DNA of 64,000 bases from Acinetobacter sp. ANC 4470 (lineage in GTDB: Bacteria > Pseudomonadota > Gammaproteobacteria > Pseudomonadales > Moraxellaceae): the NCBI RefSeq assembly GCF_002135335.1, contig NZ_NEGC01000007.1, positions 62,001-126,000 of the forward strand. Direction: 5' to 3'. The position numbers and the translations under genes are program-made. Shown here piece after piece: positions 37,075 to 45,394 of the stretch. A model generated the notes under the pieces. That model was not told where the DNA came from. It worked only from the letters and a program-made list of their open reading frames with translations, and did no database searches. How positions within the stretch are numbered: position 1 is the first letter of the stretch; each line of letters starts with the position of its first letter.

Positions 37075-37755
37075 TTACTTAGGTAATTTTTTTAAATACA
37101 TAGTGATATAAGCAGTACCTGGACTTTGGGCAAATCCACTAGATGAAAATTCATCATAATTTACAGTTAAAATGTAACCATCTTCTGGAACAATAAATTT
37201 ATTCTTTGTATCCCATTCAACAATATTTGAAGTTGAATTAACGTTTAATTCATACCCCTTTTTTACAGTTGTCATTTCAATTATCGGAGTAAAATCTGAT
37301 TTTTTATAAAATTTACCACATTGTTTTATGTCATAAGATAACGGGGTTGTTCGTTTTTTAATAATTGAAGCAATTAAAATACCATCTTTTCCTTGTGGCT
37401 TTTCTAAAGTAGAACAGCTTCCAGCTTTAAATCCATAAAATGGTTTTTCTTTCCCTTTACTAATAAGGTCAACAACAACACTCCCATCATCTAGGTGAAT
37501 ATCTACAGTACTAACATCCCATCTAATAATTCTAGTCCATTGTTTATTTACAATATATTTGCCAACCATTTCCTTTTTAGACTTCATCCCATCAGGGCTT
37601 ATATCAACCATTGAATTTAAATCATTTTTTATTGAATAAGTATTGCTAGAGTCAAGCGCTTGCTTCCCTCCCATCAATGCGTATTCGCCTACCATTTGGC
37701 ATCCCATAAGAGTTACCGTTAGAATAGATAAAGTTAATGTTGTTCTATATTTCAT
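37075..37755 (-). CDS. Orphan lipoprotein, 226 aa, in pdif module 4-5
   Basis: The N-terminus MKYRTTLTLSILTVTLMGCQMVGEYALMGG has a lipobox LMGC, so Cys19 would be lipidated. The mature part is beta-rich: IIRWDVSTVDIHLDDGSVVVDLISKG, FYGFKAGSCSTLEKP, LSYDIKQCGKFYKKSDFTPIIEMTTVKKGYELNV and GTAYITMYLKKLPK. Two cysteines could pair. No family is recognised. It shares a module with brnTA but is convergent with it. Confidence 0.75.
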   Translation of the reverse strand: MKYRTTLTLSILTVTLMGCQMVGEYALMGGKQALDSSNTYSIKNDLNSMVDISPDGMKSKKEMVGKYIVNKQWTRIIRWDVSTVDIHLDDGSVVVDLISKGKEKPFYGFKAGSCSTLEKPQGKDGILIASIIKKRTTPLSYDIKQCGKFYKKSDFTPIIEMTTVKKGYELNVNSTSNIVEWDTKNKFIVPEDGYILTVNYDEFSSSGFAQSPGTAYITMYLKKLPK

Positions 37756-37850
37756 CTAAAAAACCTAAGATTAAAAATTTATTTATTCTTTTATAATTAC
37801 ATAAAAATCTAATATTGATTTATCTGATACACATTCTTCTTAAAATATTA

Positions 37851-37878
37851 ATTTAACATAAAATCTCTTATACGAAAT
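37851..37878 (-). other. pdif-like site 5
   Basis: On the minus strand: XerC arm ATTTCGTATAA, spacer GAGATT, XerD arm TTATGTTAAAT. Both arms are exact. It faces the same way as site 4, so recombination between the two would excise the brnTA-lipoprotein segment as a circle. The surrounding gap (37756-37987) is otherwise AT-rich and empty. Confidence 0.86.
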
Positions 37879-37987
37879 ATAAGTACTCAAGCCTCTACCA
37901 CTCTACAATATTTCAAAGACCTTTTCCTAGACAACCCACACAAAAAAACGTATAACACCGTTTTTCAATTCGACTGGTGACACCGCT

Positions 37988-38923
37988 GTGAAACTCATTC
38001 TTGCACCCATGGAAGGCTTAACCGATCCTATTATGCGTGATGTACTGACGCATATCGGCAGCTTTGACTGGTGTGTCACTGAGTTTATTCGTGTTACCAA
38101 TTCGGTCTTACCTGACCACGTTTATCATAGTTATTGTCCTGAATTACTGACCGAAGGTAAAACTGCGGCAGGTACTCCCGTACATGTACAATTTCTAGGT
38201 AATGATCCTAAAATGCTGGCAGCCAATGCAGTACGTGCCGTAGAACTTGGCGCACCTGCTATTGATATGAACTTTGGCTGCCCTGCCAAAACAGTCAACC
38301 GTCACCGTGGTGGTTCAGTGCTGTTAGATGAACCTGAAGTGGTACATCAACTGGTGAAAGCCGTTCGCAATGCTGTACCTAGCCATATTCCAGTATCTGC
38401 AAAAATGCGTTTAGGCTATATGGACAGAAACTTTACTTTAGAAAATGCGCATGCGATTGAAGATGCAGGTGCTGCTTGGGTGACTGTACATGCTCGTACT
38501 AAAGCCGAAGGTTATACGCCCCCTGCATTTTGGGATCAATTAAGCCCTATTCGTGAAGCACTGAAAATTAATGTGATTGCCAATGGTGAAATTTGGACCA
38601 ATAGCGATGCCAAACAATGTCGTTTAGAGTCGGGTTGTGAAGATTTAATGCTTGGTCGTGGCGCAGTCACCACCCCCGATTTAACCCAATGTATCCGCCA
38701 AAATTTAGATGACCCACTCATCACATGGGATGAGCTTTTAGCTCTACAAATTCGTTTCTTACATGGCCCTTATAAAAAAGAAATTAATATGGTGGGACGC
38801 TATAAACAATGGCTTGGGATGATGTCCAAGCATTATCCTGAAGCAAAAATGTTGTGGAATGAAGTTAAACGAGTAAAGCAACTGAATGAAATTATCGAGA
38901 AGCTTCAAACTACTTCAACTTAA
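37988..38923 (+). CDS. dusC: tRNA-dihydrouridine(16) synthase DusC
   Basis: DusC reduces uridine 16 of tRNA with FMN and NADPH. The 311-aa protein starts at a GTG with MKLILAPMEGLTDPIMRDVLT and has VQFLGNDPKML. The catalytic cysteine is in IDMNFGCPAKTVNRHRGGSVLL. Further motifs are VSAKMRLGYMD, VTVHARTKAEGY, VIANGEIW and EDLMLGRGAV. The pattern fits DusC rather than DusA or DusB. It borders the pdif cluster on the right. Confidence 0.93.
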   Translation: MKLILAPMEGLTDPIMRDVLTHIGSFDWCVTEFIRVTNSVLPDHVYHSYCPELLTEGKTAAGTPVHVQFLGNDPKMLAANAVRAVELGAPAIDMNFGCPAKTVNRHRGGSVLLDEPEVVHQLVKAVRNAVPSHIPVSAKMRLGYMDRNFTLENAHAIEDAGAAWVTVHARTKAEGYTPPAFWDQLSPIREALKINVIANGEIWTNSDAKQCRLESGCEDLMLGRGAVTTPDLTQCIRQNLDDPLITWDELLALQIRFLHGPYKKEINMVGRYKQWLGMMSKHYPEAKMLWNEVKRVKQLNEIIEKLQTTST

Positions 38924-38986
38924 TCAAATATTCCTAGATACTATTATTTAAAGATTTCAAAATAGGCTAGATAAATCCTCTAACAA

Positions 38987-39637
38987 TCAATTTTTTCCTT
39001 TGTGTTCTTGTAAATTGGCGACATGTAAGCGGTCTGTTTTCCAAGATTTTTCCAAAATTTCTTTTTCAATCCGTAGCTGAATCCGTTTCAGTTTCATTGC
39101 TGGAATAACCTCTTCTTTAAAACCTTTGACATATTCAGTCCACGCCTTTCCTCTAAATACATTCGCAGGCATTGCTGTCTTAAATTCACAATCGGGCATA
39201 AAGACAATCACAGAATGTAAATATTCAGCGGCAACAATATCGCTCAGGACTGCTTCTAAAACCTTTTGATGTTTATAATTTTGATGCAGAGGATTTTGAA
39301 ATTTATAACTATTTTTAAAGATCTTTTGTGTCCACATTTTCTGGCGCTCACCGCCAAAAATCCAGCCTTTATAATTTTTGGTTTCGATAATAAAAATGCC
39401 ATACGGACTCAGTAAAATATGATCAATTTGGGTTGTACCCGATTGTTCATCGGGCAAAGTACAATTATTCAACAAGATATATTCTTCAGTTAAATATTTT
39501 TTTACATGTACGCTTACAGCAAACTCACCAAACTTTCCTTTTAGAAAAGGCTTGCAGGCTTTAAAAATGCCTAGCCCAACAAAAAGTAGAATCACCCACC
39601 CAAAAGTTGAAACTAATTGACCGAATATTGTTTCCAT
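38987..39637 (-). CDS. NERD-domain membrane protein
   Basis: The 216-aa protein has an N-terminal membrane helix (FGQLVSTFGWVILLFVGLGIFKA) followed by a NERD domain: GKFGEFAVSVHVKKYL...LLNNCTLPDEQSGTTQIDHILLSPYGIFIIETKNYKGWIFGG. The E/D...QIDH...ETKNYKG residues are the restriction-endonuclease-like core (D and ExK). Nuclease activity of the family is suspected rather than shown here. The ATG at 39637 is preferred over a TTG at 39655. It has no partner gene and is convergent with dusC. Confidence 0.88.
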   Translation of the reverse strand: METIFGQLVSTFGWVILLFVGLGIFKACKPFLKGKFGEFAVSVHVKKYLTEEYILLNNCTLPDEQSGTTQIDHILLSPYGIFIIETKNYKGWIFGGERQKMWTQKIFKNSYKFQNPLHQNYKHQKVLEAVLSDIVAAEYLHSVIVFMPDCEFKTAMPANVFRGKAWTEYVKGFKEEVIPAMKLKRIQLRIEKEILEKSWKTDRLHVANLQEHKGKN

Positions 39638-39757
39638 ATTTTTTAATGTCTTCAATTTTAGACAGAATAATAGCTGTTTTTTTTATTTAATTAGACTTCT
39701 TTCATAAGTCTTTTTTAATCAATATAAGTAGTTCGTAAAAATATAATTTAGCAGATA

Positions 39758-40028
39758 TTGGATTCATGAGTGTGGCATGGATGCCACACGTTTTCCATCC
39801 TTGCACTGCGTTTTAAAGCAGTGCCTTAAAACTGGCTCAGGATGTCGTGTATGGGAAACAAAAGGTTTTTCTTGCAGACTCAAAATATATTTTGAGGATC
39901 CTCATTTTGACCTTTCAAAAGTAGAGATAATGCCTACGCAAAAGCATAAAAATTTAATCAATTAAATGAGGCAGTGCTGATTTTAAAGAATCGAATATTG
40001 AGTATTTTTTGCTTTATGCAAATTATCT
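39758..40028 (-). repeat. R1 intergenic multi-hairpin repeat, copy b
   Basis: Inverted copy of 9121-9354. It shares the 18-bp palindrome CTCAAAATATATTTTGAG (39879-39896) and GTGTGGCATGGATGCCACAC (39770-39789). Between them the R1a hairpin is replaced by a longer insert with a different hairpin, GCACTGC/GCAGTGC (39803-39824), so the structure is kept while the sequence changed. Read on its own strand it starts exactly at the ogt stop. It fills the gap 39656-40026; a 62-codon frame across it is not credible. Confidence 0.82.
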
Positions 40029-40509
40029 ATTCTTGTTTTTCTAAACCAAGTAAAATTTCTTTGTTATTCAAACCACCTGCAAAGCCGACCAATTTTCCAT
40101 TCACCCCCACCACACGATGGCACGGCGCAATAATTGAAATTGGATTTTTACCATTGGCTGCACCGACTGCACGAACCGCTTTGATATTCCCCACTTGCTC
40201 AGCAATATCACGATAACTTCGGGTTTCACCAAAAGGAATACTCAGCAATGCTTGCCACACTTTCTTTTGAAACATCGTACCTTCAAAATCTAAAGGCAAA
40301 TCAAATTGTTGCCTAGTTCCAGCAAAATACTCACTCAATTGCTTTTGCGTTGCTAACAAAATGGGATGATCCACTTGTTCGATCAATTCTGCTAGGCGAA
40401 CACGTTTCGGATTTTCATTTTCCCAAAGTACCGCAACTAAAGCATTTTCTGTTGCCACTAGTTTTAAAATACCAACAGGAGAAGGCATTTCCATAAAAGC
40501 GAGTTGCAT
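40027..40509 (-). CDS. ogt: Methylated-DNA--protein-cysteine methyltransferase
   Basis: This protein removes alkyl groups from O6-alkylguanine in DNA by suicide transfer to a cysteine. The 160-aa protein has the small N-terminal domain and the C-terminal Ada/Ogt domain with FQKKVWQALLSIPFGETRSYRDIAEQVGN, VRAVGAANGKNPISIIAPCHRVVGVNGKLVGFAGGL (active cysteine in PCHRV) and the wing GLEKQE. AGGAG lies about eight bases before the ATG. A single-domain enzyme, so Ogt rather than Ada. Confidence 0.94.
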   Translation of the reverse strand: MQLAFMEMPSPVGILKLVATENALVAVLWENENPKRVRLAELIEQVDHPILLATQKQLSEYFAGTRQQFDLPLDFEGTMFQKKVWQALLSIPFGETRSYRDIAEQVGNIKAVRAVGAANGKNPISIIAPCHRVVGVNGKLVGFAGGLNNKEILLGLEKQE

Positions 40510-40544
40510 TGTCTTCTCCTACGGTGAAATAAATAATAGAGATT

Positions 40545-40862
40545 TTATGATGATGACATTTTCATCAATACTAATCCAGAAACAATCAAAATGGCAGCCA
40601 ACATACGCATAGCAGATGCAGGCTCACCCAATATAAAAATTCCGACCAGAAATGAACCGACTGCACCTATACCTGTCCAAATAGTATACGCTGTACCGAG
40701 CGGTAAAGTCCGCATTGCATAAGCCAGCAAAGCAAAACTCAAAATCATAAAAATAATGGTAATAATGCTAGGTGTGAGACGTGTGAAACCTTCGGAAAGT
40801 TTCATGGCGTATGCCCACACAATTTCAAAAAGTCCCGCAAGTATCAATAAAATCCAAGCCAT
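40545..40862 (-). CDS. gdx: Guanidinium exporter Gdx (SugE), SMR family
   Basis: This 105-aa four-helix small multidrug resistance protein of the Gdx subtype exports guanidinium in exchange for protons. It starts MAWILLILAGLFEIVWAYAMKLSEGFTRLTPSI, with the conserved membrane glutamate in LFEIVWA, and includes LPLGTAYTIWTGIGAVGSFLVGIFILGEPAS. The ATG at 40862 matches SugE; the upstream open frame overlaps the riboswitch and is not coding. A guanidine-II riboswitch directly upstream supports the substrate. Confidence 0.95.
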   Translation of the reverse strand: MAWILLILAGLFEIVWAYAMKLSEGFTRLTPSIITIIFMILSFALLAYAMRTLPLGTAYTIWTGIGAVGSFLVGIFILGEPASAMRMLAAILIVSGLVLMKMSSS

Positions 40863-40887
40863 GACGACTATGCTCCAGTTCATTAGA

Positions 40888-40953
40888 GTCAGGTCGTCCT
40901 GACGAATTATCTTGGGTAAATATAAAAAACACACCAAGGGAGGTCGTTCCTCC
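40888..40953 (-). promoter_or_regulatory. Guanidine-II (mini-ykkC) riboswitch
   Basis: On the minus strand two hairpins carry ACGA loops: GGAGGAACGACCTCC (40953-40939; loop with one extra A) and GTCAGGACGACCTGAC (40903-40888; exact). They are separated by 35 bases. Two ACGR-loop hairpins define this class. The second lies 25 bp before the gdx ATG and close to GGAG, so ligand binding would free the ribosome site. Confidence 0.9.
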
Positions 40954-41042
40954 TATGAATAATGATTATATAAATGATTGATTGAAAATGGGACAAATTT
41001 TACATTTTTCGCCCCATTTATTACGTTTAAATGCCCAAATAA

Positions 41043-41072
41043 AAATACGACTGGCATTTACCAATCGTATTT
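41043..41072 (-). terminator. Terminator after copB
   Basis: Imperfect stem AAATACGA-c-TGG / CCA-a-TCGTATTT, 22 bp past the copB stop, with A/T runs on both sides. Confidence 0.72.
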
Positions 41073-41093
41073 TCTTAATTACAAAAAACTTAT

Positions 41094-42020
41094 CTAAAAT
41101 TTAAAACGAATACCTGCACCGTAGAACAACTCATTTTCAGAAGAAGATGATTTCTGCCAAGCCGTTTCTTTAACACCTTTGTTATATCCGTATGCCACAT
41201 CAATAAAAGGCATAACCTTTTTTGTGATTTCATAACGGGTTTCCAAACCCAGTTGTACTGAGTTTAAACCAGTCTTTTTGGCATAGCTTGAATCATCACT
41301 TAACACGATATTCATATCCAAATAAGGCTGAACAATCAGTTTTTGCGTGAGTAACAGATCACGTTCAGTTTCTAAATTAAAAGAAACCTGACGGTCTTGT
41401 CCTAGATATAAATAAGCATCCGTTTCAAAAAAATACGGCGCCATGCCATGAAGACCAAATACAGCATCGACTTGGTCTTGATCAACTTCACGATTTTGGT
41501 CATTGCGATAACGGATACCCACCTGTACATCCCAAAAGTCAGCAACATTTCGGCTATACAACAGTTTGGCATCATATTCAGCTTGCTGTAATTCGACTTT
41601 ATCGGCGTGAACTTTAATAAAAATTTTATTTTCATCCGTCCCGATTCGTGTTTCAAGCTCTGACTTTAACGCCCCCTTGCTATCATCATTACGCAGCCAT
41701 TTACTTTCCAGCGTTGTTTGTTGATAAATCTGTCCACCATGTTCTTTTAAATGAGCTGCATGATCATATTTATAATCAAGGTCATCTGAGTCTGAATGTC
41801 TCTGCTGTACAGGTTGTACTTGCTTTTCTTCAGTAAGAATTTGAGATGCTGTGGACATTTTTTGATGCTGTGAATGATCCACAGAAGTTTCTTCTGTTGG
41901 CTGAGTCTGCGGTTCAGACATCGACATGGCATGATGTTCTTCGTGAGCAAAACTCTGTCCGCTCAGCGCCAGTAATGAAGCACTCAATGTGCTCATCGTC
42001 AATAAATTAATGATGCGCAT
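41094..42020 (-). CDS. copB: Copper resistance outer-membrane protein CopB
   Basis: The 308-aa precursor has a signal peptide (MRIINLLTMSTLSASLLALSGQSFA, cleavage near 25), then a His/Met-rich segment (HEEHHAMSMSEPQ...DHSQHQKMS) that can bind copper. A beta-barrel CopB domain follows (GGQIYQQTTLESKWLRNDDSKGALKSELETRIGTDENKIFIKVHADKVELQQAEYDAKLLYSRNVADFWDVQVGIRYR), with a terminal GAGIRFKF strand. The start overlaps the copA stop by 14 bp. Last gene of the copper operon. Confidence 0.94.
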   Translation of the reverse strand: MRIINLLTMSTLSASLLALSGQSFAHEEHHAMSMSEPQTQPTEETSVDHSQHQKMSTASQILTEEKQVQPVQQRHSDSDDLDYKYDHAAHLKEHGGQIYQQTTLESKWLRNDDSKGALKSELETRIGTDENKIFIKVHADKVELQQAEYDAKLLYSRNVADFWDVQVGIRYRNDQNREVDQDQVDAVFGLHGMAPYFFETDAYLYLGQDRQVSFNLETERDLLLTQKLIVQPYLDMNIVLSDDSSYAKKTGLNSVQLGLETRYEITKKVMPFIDVAYGYNKGVKETAWQKSSSSENELFYGAGIRFKF

Positions 42021-43818
42021 GTGAGTCTCCTTGCTGTACTGGAGTTGAGATAGATGGTGCCGTTGCTGCTTGATTGTTATCTACATTCGCTACAATCAAT
42101 TTACTCATCATGCCTGAAGACATATGGTAAAGCAGATGACAATGAATTGCCCACTCTCCTAACTCATCAGCAGTCAACATCGCAGTCACGGTTTTACCCG
42201 GTGGCACAATCAAAGTATGTTTATTCGGCATATCACTGCTGCTTTGCCCATTTTCTAGCTGCATAAACATGCCATGTAAATGCATCGGATGCGCCATCAT
42301 ACTGTCATTGATAAATTTCAACCGGATGCGTTCACCATATTTCACTTGTAAAGGCTCTACTTCAGTGAATTTTTTGCCATTAATGGTCCAAATATAGCGC
42401 TCCATTGTTCCACCTAAACGAACCTCGAGTTCTCGTTCTGCTGGACGGGTATCCTTTTGTGGTGTTAACGATTTTAAATCACTGTATTGCAGTGCTTTAT
42501 GACCTGCTGGTGTTGATGCATTTGCCCAACCATAGACTGGCTGTTCCTTGTCATCCACTGTTGGCTTCACTGCTACGTGTGCTGAATGATCCATCTGCGG
42601 CTTCTGCTCAGAATCAGACTTGGCTTGGTGTTGTGAGTGGTCATTTACCTTAGAATGATCCATTTTCGAATGATCCATTAACTCAGGCTCATGTTTCATC
42701 ATGGAATGATCCATTTTTTCATGATCGCCCGATGAGGAACCATGCCCCATATCTTCCATGGTCAGCAAGGCACGTGGACGTGCTTTCGGCATATGAATCG
42801 CATGTGTCTGTGCGCTTTCTTCATTATGCAAGGTACCAATTGCAAACCCACTGCGGTCAATGGATTCTGCTTCAATTTGATAATGATTGGCTTTCGGTTC
42901 AACCACAACATCATAGGTTTCCGCAGTCCCTATACGAAATTCATCCACAGCAACGGGTTTAACAGGTTGACCATCGGCACTCACCACCGTCATTTTTAAA
43001 TTTGGAATACTGACATCATAAAATGACATAGCGGAGGCATTCACAAAACGCAGTCTGACTTTTTCATTCGGTTTAAACATACCCGTCCAGTTTTGTTCAG
43101 GCGTTTTACCGTTAATCAGAAAGGTATAACCAGTAACATCAGACAAATCTGTTTTTAGCATACGCATTTGATTCCACATGGAACGATCTTGCCATGTGCT
43201 TTTTAAACCATCACGTTTCACCTGCTTTAAAACATCGACTACCGTTTCACGTTCATTTTGATAGTACTCGGCTGATTTCTTCAGATTTTTCATAATCTGA
43301 TCGCTGGTCGATTCATGAAAATCGGACAGCATCACCACATAATCACGATCTGTTTGTTCATGTGCTGCAACAGGCTTTTTATCTTTAGGATAAATCACCA
43401 AAGCACCATATAAACCGTCCTGCTCTTGCCCTTTTGAATGGGCATGATACCAATACGTGCCATTCTGACGTACTTTAAATCGATAGATAAAATCGCTTTT
43501 CGGCTTAATCCCTTTAAATTGGTTAAAACCAGGTACACCATCCATTAAACCGGGCAGCAATAAACCATGCCAGTGGATGGAAGAATCTTTATTTTTTAGA
43601 TTATTGTGCACATGAATAACAGCATCATCACCCTCTTCAAACTCTAAAAGGGGGGCAGGAAATTGACCATTCACAGTAATACGCTTTAACGGCTTGCCTG
43701 TAATATTGACTGTCTGTTCATCAATATTGAGATGATATTCTTTAACTGCGGCAAACGCCCAAGATGATGAAACCAGACATACGCCCACAAGGAGGCTTTG
43801 ACTTAATTTGATAGACAT
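42007..43818 (-). CDS. copA: Periplasmic multicopper oxidase CopA
   Basis: CopA oxidises and sequesters copper in the periplasm. The 603-aa precursor has a signal peptide ending SSWAFA near residue 23. The copper-ligand motifs are HWHGL and WYHAHSKGQ near the front, and HPMHLHGMF and WAIHCHLLYHMSSGM at the end. A Met/His-rich insert (SSGDHEKMDHSMMKHEPELMDHSKMDHSKVNDHSQHQ) around residues 350-400 is typical for CopA and binds extra Cu(I). It follows the small Cys-rich gene by 45 bp. Confidence 0.96.
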   Translation of the reverse strand: MSIKLSQSLLVGVCLVSSSWAFAAVKEYHLNIDEQTVNITGKPLKRITVNGQFPAPLLEFEEGDDAVIHVHNNLKNKDSSIHWHGLLLPGLMDGVPGFNQFKGIKPKSDFIYRFKVRQNGTYWYHAHSKGQEQDGLYGALVIYPKDKKPVAAHEQTDRDYVVMLSDFHESTSDQIMKNLKKSAEYYQNERETVVDVLKQVKRDGLKSTWQDRSMWNQMRMLKTDLSDVTGYTFLINGKTPEQNWTGMFKPNEKVRLRFVNASAMSFYDVSIPNLKMTVVSADGQPVKPVAVDEFRIGTAETYDVVVEPKANHYQIEAESIDRSGFAIGTLHNEESAQTHAIHMPKARPRALLTMEDMGHGSSSGDHEKMDHSMMKHEPELMDHSKMDHSKVNDHSQHQAKSDSEQKPQMDHSAHVAVKPTVDDKEQPVYGWANASTPAGHKALQYSDLKSLTPQKDTRPAERELEVRLGGTMERYIWTINGKKFTEVEPLQVKYGERIRLKFINDSMMAHPMHLHGMFMQLENGQSSSDMPNKHTLIVPPGKTVTAMLTADELGEWAIHCHLLYHMSSGMMSKLIVANVDNNQAATAPSISTPVQQGDSHAHH

Positions 43819-43863
43819 GACTTAACCTGTAATTTAAAAATGAAAATGTTTTTTAAATCAAAA

Positions 43864-44319
43864 TTAAGCTTTAGGAGGACGTAAAATTTGCTGCCAGAAA
43901 CCGCTTAAATGCTGGGCTGAATAATCAAAATTGAGCTGTTGCAACTGTTGAGTATCTTCTATATCGAATAATTCTACAGTTTGTACATTTAACCAAGTGC
44001 TTAAACTCTGACAATACAATTGCGCACAATCATTACAACTCAAATGCTCTGTTTGATCCTGAGCTGAATTATAACAATCTTGATCAAGCTGCATTTGAAC
44101 ATGCTGCGAAGCATCGTGTTTTACATGTGCTTGTAAGGTCTGGGCTTCATGACAATTGGACATTGCCTGCATTCCTGCACTGTGACCTTGATGAACACTC
44201 AATTCACTCATCATTTGCTGATGCATAGGTTTGGCTGAAGCCAAGGCGGCACTACTCCACCCAATGACAAAAGCCATTAGGAACACAAACCAAGCTTGTT
44301 TGCGTAATTGAGTCAGCAC
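43864..44319 (-). CDS. Small exported Cys/His-rich protein of the copper operon
   Basis: The 151-aa precursor has a signal peptide (MLTQLRKQAWFVFLMAFVIGWSSAALA) and a mature part rich in His and Met (KPMHQQMMSELSVHQGHSAGMQAM). It also has a cysteine cluster NCHEA...DCYN...HLSCNDCAQLYCQSL, all plausible copper ligands. It is first in the operon before copA. The position and composition recall CopL-like leader proteins of copper operons, which affect expression of copA and copB. I cannot assign it more precisely. Confidence 0.78.
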   Translation of the reverse strand: MLTQLRKQAWFVFLMAFVIGWSSAALASAKPMHQQMMSELSVHQGHSAGMQAMSNCHEAQTLQAHVKHDASQHVQMQLDQDCYNSAQDQTEHLSCNDCAQLYCQSLSTWLNVQTVELFDIEDTQQLQQLNFDYSAQHLSGFWQQILRPPKA

Positions 44320-44546
44320 AGATCCTTCCTTTAACGCGGTCGAAGATCAACAATGAATATTGTCCTCTATATTACTAGCATAACCAACAATACAGTTATA
44401 CACAATTTTTTAAATTTATACTCAACTACACAACATTCTATATTTTATGCGCATTAAAACAATACAGTTATTTTTTAAACAGATCTATTTTTAAGCAGAG
44501 CTGAATAAACAACCATACTTTCCAATGTCTTAACCATGTAAAAAAG

Positions 44547-44560
44547 GACTCAATCGAGTC
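44547..44560 (-). terminator. Weak terminator after rpe
   Basis: GACTC / GAGTC with loop AATC, flanked by AAAAAG and ATTTTT, so a T run follows on both strands. It lies 148 bp after the rpe stop. Confidence 0.5.
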
Positions 44561-44625
44561 ATTTTTATACATTTTATGTCTAATTATTAAACCATTGATC
44601 ATTAATCGTTTATAAAACAATCAAG

Positions 44626-44673
44626 TTATCCATACAGTTATCTACATAGATATCCATACAGTTATCCACAACT
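44626..44673. repeat. Tandem 12-bp array with DnaA-box-like units
   Basis: Four units start at 44626, 44638, 44650 and 44662, exactly 12 bp apart, with consensus TTATCCATACAG. Their first nine bases are TTATCCATA, TTATCTACA, ATATCCATA and TTATCCACA; the last is a perfect DnaA box (TTATNCACA). Another match, TTATACACA, lies at 44396. Such regular spacing resembles plasmid iterons or DnaA titration sites. No replication gene is nearby. Confidence 0.7.
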
Positions 44674-44707
44674 CCATCAACAGCATAGTCACAATTAATA
44701 AAAATAA

Positions 44708-45394
44708 TTAGATATTCACAGCACCCACTTTTGCAAGCTCTGAACGCATTTCATCAATCACAGCTTTATAATCAGCTTGACCAAAAATTGCAGAACCTGC
44801 AACAAACATATCTGCACCGGCTTCTGCAATTTCACGGATATTTGCAGGTGTAACACCACCATCGACTTCAAGGCGAATATCACGACCTGAGGCATCAATC
44901 ATTTTGCGTGCTTGACGAAGTTTATCTAAAGTCATTGGAATGAATTTTTGTCCACCAAATCCAGGGTTTACGCTCATCAATAATACTTGATCTACTTTAT
45001 CCAAAACATAATCCAGATAATGTAATGGTGTTGCAGGGTTAAAGACCAAACCAGCTTTCGCACCACCTGCTTTAATCAACTGTAAAGAACGGTCAATATG
45101 CTGGGTTGCTTCGGGGTGGAAAGTAATAATGTCTGCACCAGCATCTAGAAAATCACCAATCATGCGATCGACCGGTGAAACCATAAGATGCACGTCAATC
45201 GGTGCTTGAATACCATATTTTTTCAGTGCCTTACATACACCTGCACCAAAAGTCAGATTCGGTACGTAATGGTTATCCATCACATCAAAATGCACAACAT
45301 CTGCACCAGCAAGAAGTACATTGTCGACTTCTTCACCTAAGCGAGCAAAATCAGCAGATAAAATTGATGGTGCAATTAAATATGGCTTGGACAT
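44708..45394 (-). CDS. rpe: Ribulose-phosphate 3-epimerase
   Basis: Rpe interconverts ribulose-5-phosphate and xylulose-5-phosphate. The 228-aa TIM barrel shows [82 protein letters not shown] and [12 protein letters not shown], the metal- and phosphate-binding motifs of the family. It is monocistronic here. Confidence 0.96.
   Translation of the reverse strand: MSKPYLIAPSILSADFARLGEEVDNVLLAGADVVHFDVMDNHYVPNLTFGAGVCKALKKYGIQAPIDVHLMVSPVDRMIGDFLDAGADIITFHPEATQHIDRSLQLIKAGGAKAGLVFNPATPLHYLDYVLDKVDQVLLMSVNPGFGGQKFIPMTLDKLRQARKMIDASGRDIRLEVDGGVTPANIREIAEAGADMFVAGSAIFGQADYKAVIDEMRSELAKVGAVNI

Larger units (their letters stand above)
35112..37878. mobile_element. Chromosomal cluster of pdif (XerC/XerD) modules
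   Basis: Five 28-bp XerC/XerD-like sites lie within 2.8 kb between the ccsA-type gene and dusC. They separate small orphan genes: 148 aa between sites 1 and 2, an exported 103-aa protein between 3 and 4, and BrnT/BrnA plus a lipoprotein between 4 and 5. Site orientation (XerC arm to XerD arm) is +, -, +, -, -. Acinetobacter plasmids carry discrete modules flanked by inverted pdif sites, often with toxin-antitoxin pairs or resistance genes. Finding a run of them in what is clearly chromosome is unusual. Genes inside are AT-rich and unlike their housekeeping neighbours. Confidence 0.78.
44320..44707. other. Copper-operon upstream gap with DnaA-box-like repeats
   Basis: The gap holds the copper-operon promoter (not identifiable by eye; no clear CopR/CusR box), a terminator-like hairpin (44547-44560), a single TTATACACA (44396-44404) and a four-unit 12-bp repeat array (44626-44673). 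The motif TACAGTTAT occurs four times, at 44391, 44463, 44633 and 44657. Confidence 0.6.

Noticed and set aside
39777..39965. 62-codon frame across repeat R1b
   Set aside because: It is antisense to the R1 orientation and is interrupted in R1a; judged non-coding.
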